From an uncultured Alcanivoracaceae bacterium (GTDB lineage: Bacteria; Pseudomonadota; Gammaproteobacteria; Pseudomonadales; Alcanivoracaceae), in the NCBI GenBank assembly GCA_937943665.1, contig CALEAR010000080.1, positions 1 to 5,152 of the forward strand: 5,152 nt of DNA, given 5' to 3'. The notes below the pieces were generated by a model. The model worked only from the letters and a program-made list of their open reading frames with translations. It searched no databases and had not been told where the DNA came from. Shown in pieces: positions 1-5,152 of the stretch. The stretch's first letter is position 1; each line of letters begins with the position of its first letter. The position numbers were made by a program, and so were the translations under genes.

Positions 1-720
1 ATCGGGATCAATGCCCGTGGCGGCAATGGCCTCAGTGCTTAAAAAGCCTTTAATACCGTTACGTATGGCCTTGCGCCGTTGGGTGAACGCTTGGTTCACC
101 AAGCGTGCGAATAAGGGGTAATCCTGCGCGGGTTGAGTGATGTTTTTGCGCGGTGTTAAGCGGATAATGGCCGAATCCACCTTAGGAGCAGGCACAAAGG
201 CTTGCGGTGGCACCATAAACAAAAACTCTGTATGGCAGTGGTATTGCACCATAACACTCAAGCGCCCCCAATGCTTGCTATTGGGGGAGGCAGTGAGGCG
301 GTTAACCATTTCTTTCTGCAGCATAAAATGCATATCTTTCACCACCTGCAGTTGCTCAATGAGGTGAAACATAATGGGGGTGGAGATGTTATAGGGCAGG
401 TTACCCACCACGCGTAAATCATGGTGTTTTGTGGGGGAAAGCGCGGTGAAATCAAATTTTAACACATCGGCATTGTGCAAGGTGAGCCGCCGAGGCGTAA
501 TTTGCCTTTCTAACAGCGCAATCAGATCCCTATCTAGTTCAATGGCATGTAAATGATCCACCGCATCTAACAAAGGGCGTGTTAATGCGCCTTGGCCTGG
601 GCCAATTTCCACCATTACATCTGCAGGTTGCGGCTGAATATGGCGCACAATGTTGTGAATGATGTTGTCATCGTGCAAAAAGTTTTGGCCGAAACGTTTT
701 CTTGCCTTATGAAATGACAT
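1..720 (-). CDS. rsmA: 16S rRNA (adenine1518-N6/adenine1519-N6)-dimethyltransferase RsmA (KsgA), 3' end cut by window edge
   Basis: This SAM-dependent enzyme dimethylates two adjacent adenines in the 3'-terminal helix 45 of 16S rRNA, a late step of small-subunit maturation in the cytoplasm. My translation from the ATG at 720 gives 240 uninterrupted codons up to base 1. It shows the N-terminal KRFGQNFL signature (residues 8-15), SAM motif I EIGPGQGALT (38-47), the acidic motif II residue E61, D85 of motif III, the catalytic NLPYNIS motif (107-113), QKEMVNRL (135-142) and the VPPQAFVPAPKVDSAI block (170-185). The helical C-terminal domain begins with AFTQRRKAIRN (211-221). E. coli RsmA has 273 residues, so about 30 residues and the stop lie beyond the window. 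The gene follows pdxA by 11 bases, as in E. coli, where apaG and apaH come next. The start is supported by the Shine-Dalgarno at 729-733 and by family alignment. No frameshift or missing key residue is visible. Confidence 0.97.
   Translation of the reverse strand, partial: MSFHKARKRFGQNFLHDDNIIHNIVRHIQPQPADVMVEIGPGQGALTRPLLDAVDHLHAIELDRDLIALLERQITPRRLTLHNADVLKFDFTALSPTKHHDLRVVGNLPYNISTPIMFHLIEQLQVVKDMHFMLQKEMVNRLTASPNSKHWGRLSVMVQYHCHTEFLFMVPPQAFVPAPKVDSAIIRLTPRKNITQPAQDYPLFARLVNQAFTQRRKAIRNGIKGFLSTEAIAATGIDPD
82..105. repeat. Two overlapping, mutually exclusive 7-bp hairpins in the 3' part of rsmA
   Basis: GGTGAAC (82-88) pairs with GTTCACC (94-100) around a 5-base loop. CGCTTGG (88-94) also pairs with CCAAGCG (99-105) around TTCA. 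The two stems share bases and cannot form together. They lie in the conserved segment ARLVNQAF of the RsmA C-terminal domain, so coding constraint may be the whole explanation. Confidence 0.5.
265..287. repeat. Perfect 8-bp GC-rich inverted repeat inside rsmA
   Basis: CCCCCAAT (265-272) pairs with ATTGGGGG (280-287) around a 7-base loop. It encodes residues around SPNSKHWG (145-152), next to the conserved GRLSVM motif of RsmA. The surrounding protein matches the family, so this is native coding sequence. It is near chance expectation for the window. Confidence 0.6.
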
Positions 721-728
721 GCTGCGGG

Positions 729-734
729 CCTCTA
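729..734 (-). promoter_or_regulatory. Ribosome binding site of rsmA overlapping the pdxA stop codon
   Basis: On the minus strand TAGAGG ends pdxA (TAG, 734-732) and at the same time supplies AGAGG, eight bases before the rsmA ATG at 720. This fixes the rsmA start and suggests that ribosomes finishing pdxA can help start rsmA. The coupling is inferred from spacing only. Confidence 0.7.
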
Positions 735-1715
735 AGTGTTTTGCTGAATAATGGAAGCAGCCAACGTTGTGGCTGCCACTAAACTGCCCACTTTGGCTTG
801 GCCTGTACCCGCCAAGGCATAGGCCGTGCCATGGTCCACCGATGTACGCAGGAAAGGCAAGCCTAGGGTAATATTCACAGCGTTACCAAAACCCACGTAC
901 TTTAGCACAGGCAAGCCTTGGTCGTGGTACATGGCAAGTACGGCATCATGAGAAGCAAGAAGTTCTGGCGAAAAGGCGGTGTCCGCAGGCACAGGCCCGG
1001 TGAGGGTAAACCCTTGTTCGCGTAAGGTCGCTAAAGTGGGAATGATGATATCTCTTTCCTCGGTGCCCAAATGGCCATTTTCACCGGCATGGGGGTTAAG
1101 CCCAAGCACTAATATCTTAGGCGAAGCGATACCAAACTTTTGCACAAGATCATGGTGCAAAATAGCAATGGTTTGCTGAAGAAGTTCTGGTGTTATGGCA
1201 TCTGCCACTTCTCTTAGGGGTAGATGGGTGGTGGCTAAGGCAACACGTAGAGTATCAGCGGCTAGCATCATCACCACACGTTCCGTATGGCTGCGCTGCG
1301 CTAGGTATTCGGTGTGCCCTGTGAAGGTGGGGTCGGCGCCTTCGCAAATCACAGATTTTGCTAAAGGGGCCGTAACCATGGCGCTGAAGGTACCATCTAA
1401 ACAACCATCAATGGCACGATTAAGCATTTGTAAGGTGCCCTGTGCTGTATTGGCATTGGGCTGTCCTGGCGTTACGGAAGCACCAGCAGGGCAATGCCAC
1501 ACGGCCATACCCTGTGAGGGTAGGGTATGGCCAGGCTCCCAAGCGTGTAGCGTTAAGTTCTGGCCTAACTGATGAGCCCGCTGCTCTAGGACCTCCAGAT
1601 CACCCAACACCACCATGGGGTGGTGTGGCACATGCTCAGGCAGAGCTAAGACTAAATCCGGTCCTATGCCGGCAGGATCACCGCTAGTAATGGCAAGGGG
1701 AGCCACAGTGTTCAT
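732..1715 (-). CDS. pdxA: 4-hydroxythreonine-4-phosphate dehydrogenase PdxA
   Basis: PdxA oxidises 4-phosphooxy-L-threonine with NAD(P)+; the product decarboxylates to 3-amino-2-oxopropyl phosphate, which PdxJ uses to build pyridoxine 5'-phosphate (DXP-dependent vitamin B6 pathway, cytoplasm). The 327-residue product is close to the 329 of E. coli and looks complete. Visible motifs are ITSGDPAGIGPDL (9-21), TGHTEYLA (132-139; H134 and T135 match the substrate-binding pair), ATTHLPLREV (161-170), GLNPHAGENGHLGTEE (205-220), PADTAF (243-248), YHDQGLPVLKY (263-273) and the C-terminal block VNITLGLPFLRTSVDHGTA (280-298). By comparison with the E. coli enzyme, H164, H209 and H264 are the expected divalent-metal ligands. 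The ATG at 1715 has a strong GAGGTG Shine-Dalgarno and lies 12 bases after the surA stop. Residues 62-71 are encoded by a perfect inverted repeat (1503-1532) in a part of the protein that is poorly conserved against E. coli. Active-site residues are intact, so I expect a functional enzyme. Confidence 0.97.
   Translation of the reverse strand: MNTVAPLAITSGDPAGIGPDLVLALPEHVPHHPMVVLGDLEVLEQRAHQLGQNLTLHAWEPGHTLPSQGMAVWHCPAGASVTPGQPNANTAQGTLQMLNRAIDGCLDGTFSAMVTAPLAKSVICEGADPTFTGHTEYLAQRSHTERVVMMLAADTLRVALATTHLPLREVADAITPELLQQTIAILHHDLVQKFGIASPKILVLGLNPHAGENGHLGTEERDIIIPTLATLREQGFTLTGPVPADTAFSPELLASHDAVLAMYHDQGLPVLKYVGFGNAVNITLGLPFLRTSVDHGTAYALAGTGQAKVGSLVAATTLAASIIQQNT
1503..1532. repeat. Perfect 11-bp inverted repeat with 8-base loop inside pdxA
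   Basis: The arms GGCCATACCCT (1503-1513) and AGGGTATGGCC (1522-1532) are exact reverse complements, separated by GTGAGGGT. The unit is 30 bases, exactly pdxA codons 62-71 (GHTLPSQGMA), in frame. In the mRNA it would form a stable hairpin about 180 bases into the gene. There is no T-tract after it on the transcribed strand, so it is not a typical intrinsic terminator. Its function, if any, is unknown. Confidence 0.8.
1607..1626. repeat. Perfect 8-bp inverted repeat with 4-base loop near the 5' end of pdxA
   Basis: ACACCACC (1607-1614) pairs with GGTGGTGT (1619-1626) around the loop ATGG. It encodes the stretch HHPMVV of PdxA, whose histidine CAC and valine GTG codons are complementary, so codon content alone can explain it. 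One or more such stems are expected by chance in a window this size. Confidence 0.6.
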
Positions 1716-1718
1716 TCA

Positions 1719-1724
1719 CACCTC
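1719..1724 (-). promoter_or_regulatory. Ribosome binding site of pdxA
   Basis: GAGGTG on the minus strand lies three bases (five from the GAGG core) before the pdxA ATG at 1715, inside the 12-base gap after the surA TAA (1730-1728). It is the best match to the anti-Shine-Dalgarno of the three junctions and decides the pdxA start. Confidence 0.75.
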
Positions 1725-1727
1725 ACG

Positions 1728-3020
1728 TTATAAACGAATATCCACATAGGCTTCGCCGCGAAGTTCTCGCAACCATTGCTCTAACTCTTCCTCAAAGCGG
1801 CGTTGTTGCAAGGTTTGGCGAGCCTTAATTTGGCGATATTCCTCACTCATATCGGCGGTGCGCTTATCTAACACCTGCAGGAAGTGCCAGCCAAATTCAG
1901 TTTGGAATACGGGGGACACTTCACCCACTGGGGTGTTGTGATACATTTCTTCAAATTCGGGCACCATCTCACCGGGGTTTACCCAACCAAGGTTACCGCC
2001 CTCACGAGCACTGCCGGGATCATCAGAATATTCTTTGGCTAAGGCCGCAAAATCTTCGCCATCCATCACCTGTTGGTGCAGACGAATAATCAACGCTTCA
2101 GCTTGCTGAGGAGAGCGTACAGCACTGCTAGAAACTAGAATATGGCGCACACGGTATTGCTCCACTTTTTGTGTGGCATCGCCGCGTTTATCCTTCAACT
2201 GAATAATGTGGAAACCATTGCCTGCGCGCAAAGGGTCTGATACTTCGCCCACATCCAAGGTGGTGGCGGCTTCTGAAAATAAGGTGGGCCACTCTCCTAT
2301 GGGACGCCAGCCTAAATCACCCCCTTTGAGGGCGTCGGCTCCATCAGAGTGGCGCACAGCTTGTTCATAAAAGGAGGCGCCAGAACGGATCTCTTTTACA
2401 ATACTTTCCGCTTTTTGTTTAGCTTCTTCCACTTCATCTGGGGTGGCCCCATCGGGCAATTCAACCAAAATATGGCCCAAGTGAATCTCTGAGTTGAACA
2501 TTTGCTTGCCCATCTCAGAGTCAAGGAAACGCTCTACTTCACGATCCGTGACTTTGATGCGGCGAGCCACTGCTTGTTGGTGTAACTGGCTCATCATCAT
2601 TTCTCGGCGAATTTCTTCACGGAACTGTGACCAATCCATGCCATCGGCGCGAATGGCGCGGGAGAATTCATCTAAGGTTAAATCGTTTTGACGCGCAATA
2701 TTCACCAGTGCTTGGTTAAGGCTGTTGTCATCAATGCGAATACCATTGCGCTGGGCTAAATCTAGTTGAAGTTCTTCGATCACCATACGCTCAAGCACTT
2801 GGCTTTCAAAAATATCCCGCGGTGGCACTCGCACCCCCTGAGCGCGCAGGTCTGATGCAATGATGTTTAAACGTTCTTCGAGTTCACTCGCCATGATCAC
2901 ATTATCGTTCACCACGGCCACAATGCGGTCGAGAATCTCTAACTCTTGTTCTGCGGGGGCGGCAGCGGCTAAGGCCAATAGCAAGCCCGTAAAAATAAAT
3001 TGTGTAAAGCGTTGAAGCAT
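1728..3020 (-). CDS. surA: Periplasmic chaperone and peptidyl-prolyl cis-trans isomerase SurA
   Basis: SurA escorts unfolded outer-membrane proteins, including LptD, across the periplasm to the BAM complex and has parvulin-type prolyl isomerase domains. From the ATG at 3020 the product is 430 residues (E. coli 428). A Sec signal peptide with hydrophobic core FIFTGLLLALAAAA (8-21) and likely cleavage after APA (21-23) precedes the SurA N-terminal helical domain (about 24-160, opening LDRIVAVVNDNVI). Parvulin domain 1 spans about 177-278 (HLGHILVELPDGAT, GGDLGW, GFHIIQLKD) and parvulin domain 2 about 288-386 (YRVRHILV, DDPGSAREGGNLGW, FGWHFLQVLD). The C-terminal helix, to 430, is expected to pack back on the core domain. 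There is no cysteine. The frame stays open 48 codons further upstream into lptD, but that longer start lacks a signal peptide at its N-terminus and would overlap lptD by 134 bases. The start at 3020 has its own Shine-Dalgarno and the family length. The gene sits 10 bases after lptD. Confidence 0.97.
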   Translation of the reverse strand: MLQRFTQFIFTGLLLALAAAAPAEQELEILDRIVAVVNDNVIMASELEERLNIIASDLRAQGVRVPPRDIFESQVLERMVIEELQLDLAQRNGIRIDDNSLNQALVNIARQNDLTLDEFSRAIRADGMDWSQFREEIRREMMMSQLHQQAVARRIKVTDREVERFLDSEMGKQMFNSEIHLGHILVELPDGATPDEVEEAKQKAESIVKEIRSGASFYEQAVRHSDGADALKGGDLGWRPIGEWPTLFSEAATTLDVGEVSDPLRAGNGFHIIQLKDKRGDATQKVEQYRVRHILVSSSAVRSPQQAEALIIRLHQQVMDGEDFAALAKEYSDDPGSAREGGNLGWVNPGEMVPEFEEMYHNTPVGEVSPVFQTEFGWHFLQVLDKRTADMSEEYRQIKARQTLQQRRFEEELEQWLRELRGEAYVDIRL

Positions 3021-3027
3021 AAGAAAG

Positions 3028-3033
3028 CCCTTA
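3028..3033 (-). promoter_or_regulatory. Ribosome binding site of surA overlapping the lptD stop codon
   Basis: On the minus strand TAAGGG combines the lptD stop TAA (3033-3031) with a purine-rich Shine-Dalgarno ending seven bases before the surA ATG at 3020. It supports the short, signal-peptide-bearing start of surA and suggests that surA translation is coupled to lptD. Coupling is inferred from position. Confidence 0.65.
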
Positions 3034-5152
3034 ATTATCGGTGCCATAGCGTCTTCCATAACCGGAAATGCTACGTTCAAGCAAACTTTCGATACGACCA
3101 CCAAAACCACCGAGGCCGGTGAGTTGAATTTGGAACATAATGGAGCTATCGCTTTCGAGCTCACCGTTGCCTTGGCGATCCACTAAATCGCGTAAGGTCA
3201 CTAAGCGTAATTGAACACAGCAATCTCGATATTCTACACCGGCGATGTTCTCAATGGCTCTTTTATTTTCCAAATCATAGAGCCAACGGCCAATGATGCT
3301 CCAATTTCGGTGGACAGGCCAAATCATGGCAAGTTCCGTTTGGCGGATTTCTTCGCGGTGTTCACGGCGCTGACGATACCCTAGGTTGAAAATGCGGCGA
3401 TCGCCATCGCTATAGCCTAAACGCAAGCGGCTTTGTGTGGTTTGGCGTTCCTCTCTATCCCATTGCATTTCAGTAAATAAGTGCCAGTGACGGCTGAAAT
3501 ACCAGGTAAGGTCTCCCACCACAGGTGACCATTTATTGTCTTCAATGGGGGCATTGGTTCTGCGTTGCACGTGGCGGTCATCGAAATAATAAGCTTGAGC
3601 GGCACGTAATCTTAAGATTTCACGGCCCGTGTCTTGATCTAAGTAGCGCGAGGTAACACCTAAGGAGAGCTTTTCCTCATCGCCTATGCGGTCATAACCA
3701 GTGAGGCGGTTCTCGCGGAACAGGCTATCATACCCAAAGGTGAGTTCACCCGAATCAAAATTGGGCAGGTGGCTTTGTTCCTTTTTGGGCACCTTATTAT
3801 AAAACAGTCGCGGTTCTAAGGTTTGTTGTAAACGCAAGTGCCCAAAACTGGCATCTCGCTCAAAAAACATGCCGCTATCCACGCTAGTGCCCACCAAGGT
3901 GCGGTTAGGCTCTTTCTTTTGAGTGTGATCCACCCCTTCTAGGGCATATTGGGTGTGGTACACACGTGCCCTGGGTTCAATGAAGCCCCAAGTGGTGGAT
4001 AGGGGAAGCGTTAATGCGGGGGCAAGATGTAATCGATCACCAGTAACGTTGCGCACATTACCGGAAACACTGCGCTCAAAACGGGTGAAATCACTGAGCC
4101 AAAGCATTTTTAGCGGGCCGATTAACTCGGGGTCACCCGTTAATTCCAATTGAGGTAAACGGCGATAGGGCTTGTTTTGCTCGGCGAGGGTTGGGTCTAT
4201 GGTTTGCCAACTCTGTACCCGAGTGAGGAAGCGCCACTGGCGGCCGCGGTAACGTGCCTCGGCTTGTTGTGCCAAGCTTGTTTGAGAGCGCACATCGAGC
4301 CCTGTGTCTAAATCTTTGAAATAGAAATCATCAGACACACGGGTGTAATCTGCTGAAAAGTACCAGCGATTAATACTGCCACTGTGCTGCCAAGCGGCAA
4401 TTTCACGGTTTTCGTTATCAAAACGGCGATCACTGGCGAGAAATCCATAGCTCAGCTTGCCTTCGCCGAACTGCGTGAGGTAACGAAACTCAGAATCGAT
4501 GCCTTCCCCTCTGTGCTGAATAATGCGCGGTGCCACTGTGGCATCATACTGTGGGTGAAGGTTGATATAGATGGGTTGGGAGTAATCGAGCCCATCATCA
4601 TCACGAAAGCTGATGGTGGGAAAAAGCAGCCCTGTTTTCCGTCGGTCATCAATGGGAAAGGTGAGCCAAGGTAAATAAAAGAAAGGTTTATCGTATAGCC
4701 TAAACACCGTATGGCTCGCTGTGCCCCAACCCTTATCTTGATCTAAGGTTAAGTGTTTAGCAGAAATGCTCCAAGTGTTTTTATGGGGCGGGCACGTGGT
4801 GTAGCTAGCCTCATCAATGAGGAAAACCCGTTGTTGCTGCTCGATTTTGCGAGCCGAGCCTCGGGCGTGATTCTCAAATAAAGAAAAACGCACATTGTGC
4901 AACTGCGCGGCATCTTTGTTTTGGTTGCCGCTCATGCGTTCAGCTTCAAAACTGTAGGTGGGGGAGTTGGCGGTAACGCCGCCCTTAAGGAAGAAATCCC
5001 CCGTATTTTGGTTGAAGGCTGCTTGGTCTGCACGAAGCTCGCGTTGGGGTTCCATGACTTCCACATCCCCTAACAGTTCGGCAAGCCCATTGGGAAGCAT
5101 GCGGGAACGATCGGCAGTGAGTACTGTATCCTCTGATGCTTGGCGATATAAA
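3031..5152 (-). CDS. lptD: LPS-assembly outer-membrane protein LptD (Imp/OstA), 5' end cut by window edge
   Basis: LptD is the 26-stranded outer-membrane barrel that, with the lipoprotein LptE plugged inside, receives lipopolysaccharide from the LptA bridge and inserts it into the outer leaflet. The frame is open to the window edge: 17 codons precede the first visible methionine (5100), giving 706 visible residues against 784 in the whole E. coli protein. The signal peptide, N-terminal cysteine region and start therefore lie outside. The visible part begins in the periplasmic LptA-like domain (ADRSRMLPNGLAELLGDVEV, then LRADQAAF and VFLIDEASYTTC). The barrel part includes the conserved PIDDRRKTGLLFP (about 4618-4656) and SEFRYLTQFGEG. 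Only three cysteines are visible: one at 4792-4794, matching E. coli C173, and an adjacent pair at 3217-3222 (YRDCCVQLR), matching C724-C725. These are the partners of the known LptD disulfides. The last strand, IMFQIQLTGLGGFGG, fits a C-terminal outer-membrane strand. surA follows after 10 bases. Confidence 0.97.
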   Translation of the reverse strand, partial: LYRQASEDTVLTADRSRMLPNGLAELLGDVEVMEPQRELRADQAAFNQNTGDFFLKGGVTANSPTYSFEAERMSGNQNKDAAQLHNVRFSLFENHARGSARKIEQQQRVFLIDEASYTTCPPHKNTWSISAKHLTLDQDKGWGTASHTVFRLYDKPFFYLPWLTFPIDDRRKTGLLFPTISFRDDDGLDYSQPIYINLHPQYDATVAPRIIQHRGEGIDSEFRYLTQFGEGKLSYGFLASDRRFDNENREIAAWQHSGSINRWYFSADYTRVSDDFYFKDLDTGLDVRSQTSLAQQAEARYRGRQWRFLTRVQSWQTIDPTLAEQNKPYRRLPQLELTGDPELIGPLKMLWLSDFTRFERSVSGNVRNVTGDRLHLAPALTLPLSTTWGFIEPRARVYHTQYALEGVDHTQKKEPNRTLVGTSVDSGMFFERDASFGHLRLQQTLEPRLFYNKVPKKEQSHLPNFDSGELTFGYDSLFRENRLTGYDRIGDEEKLSLGVTSRYLDQDTGREILRLRAAQAYYFDDRHVQRRTNAPIEDNKWSPVVGDLTWYFSRHWHLFTEMQWDREERQTTQSRLRLGYSDGDRRIFNLGYRQRREHREEIRQTELAMIWPVHRNWSIIGRWLYDLENKRAIENIAGVEYRDCCVQLRLVTLRDLVDRQGNGELESDSSIMFQIQLTGLGGFGGRIESLLERSISGYGRRYGTDN

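Noticed and set aside
1069..1080. 12-base palindrome AAATGGCCATTT in pdxA
   Set aside because: About one such palindrome is expected by chance in a window this size, and it encodes the conserved ENGHLG segment of PdxA.
1195..1572. Plus-strand open frame of 125 codons, and other plus-strand frames at 137-417, 979-1179, 1442-1687, 2494-2691, 3953-4153 and 4384-4674
   Set aside because: All lie antisense to conserved coding sequence of rsmA, pdxA, surA or lptD. None has recognisable domains, so they are shadows of the real genes.
1728..3164. Longer SurA reading frame starting at 3164 (478 residues)
   Set aside because: The extra 48 residues have no SurA similarity, would bury the signal peptide internally and would overlap the conserved lptD C-terminus by 134 bases. 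The start at 3020 has a Shine-Dalgarno, a signal peptide and the family length.
1018..3204. Near-identical 17-base words at 1018-1034 and 3188-3204 (16 of 17 bases match)
   Set aside because: Both encode a Leu-x-Thr-Leu-Arg-acidic stretch in the same codon phase, in pdxA and lptD respectively. Shared codon preference explains the match, and no third copy was seen.
3796..3801. Minus-strand TATAAT hexamer inside lptD as a possible internal promoter
   Set aside because: No acceptable -35 hexamer is found at 16-18 bases upstream, and the site is more than 700 bases before surA inside conserved coding sequence.
3031..5100. lptD start at the methionine at 5100
   Set aside because: The frame stays open with LptA-like domain sequence (ending TADRSR before this Met) to the window edge, and no signal peptide follows this Met. 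It is an internal methionine of a gene cut by the window.
1..5152. Possibility of a novel defence, mobile or regulatory system
   Set aside because: The whole window is filled by four well-known, syntenic housekeeping genes with gaps of at most 12 bases. No integrase, transposase, CRISPR-like repeat, tRNA or unexplained coding region is present.

Overview
The window is a stretch of ordinary gammaproteobacterial chromosome. All four genes lie on the minus strand, so transcription runs from high to low coordinates: lptD (3' part, 5152 to 3031), surA (3020 to 1728), pdxA (1715 to 732) and rsmA/ksgA (720 to 1, cut by the window edge). This is the gene order of the E. coli lptD-surA-pdxA-rsmA-apaG-apaH cluster. 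With the LptD cysteine pattern and the two-parvulin SurA, it places the source in the Gammaproteobacteria. Base composition looks intermediate (roughly half G+C by eye) and leucine is often TTA/TTG. I cannot name a genus from sequence alone; the LptD and SurA sequences resemble those of free-living, Pseudomonas-like or marine gammaproteobacteria more than enterics.

Layout: the three internal junctions are only 10, 12 and 11 bases long. Each carries a Shine-Dalgarno sequence that overlaps or closely follows the upstream stop codon. I saw no terminator or convincing promoter between the genes, so they are most simply read as one polycistronic message with possible translational coupling. There is no gene-free stretch longer than 12 bases. 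Long plus-strand open frames are antisense shadows of these genes.

How the genes relate: LptD is the outer-membrane barrel that inserts lipopolysaccharide into the outer leaflet, and SurA is the periplasmic chaperone known to help assemble LptD and other outer-membrane proteins, so that pair is functionally linked. PdxA (pyridoxal phosphate synthesis) and RsmA (dimethylation of 16S rRNA) are housekeeping enzymes carried on the same transcript with no direct link to envelope assembly.

I found no mobile element, CRISPR array, RNA gene or sign of a novel system. The least expected structure is a perfect 11-bp inverted repeat with an 8-base loop, exactly ten codons long, inside pdxA (1503-1532). 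Smaller hairpins in pdxA and rsmA are near what chance would give.
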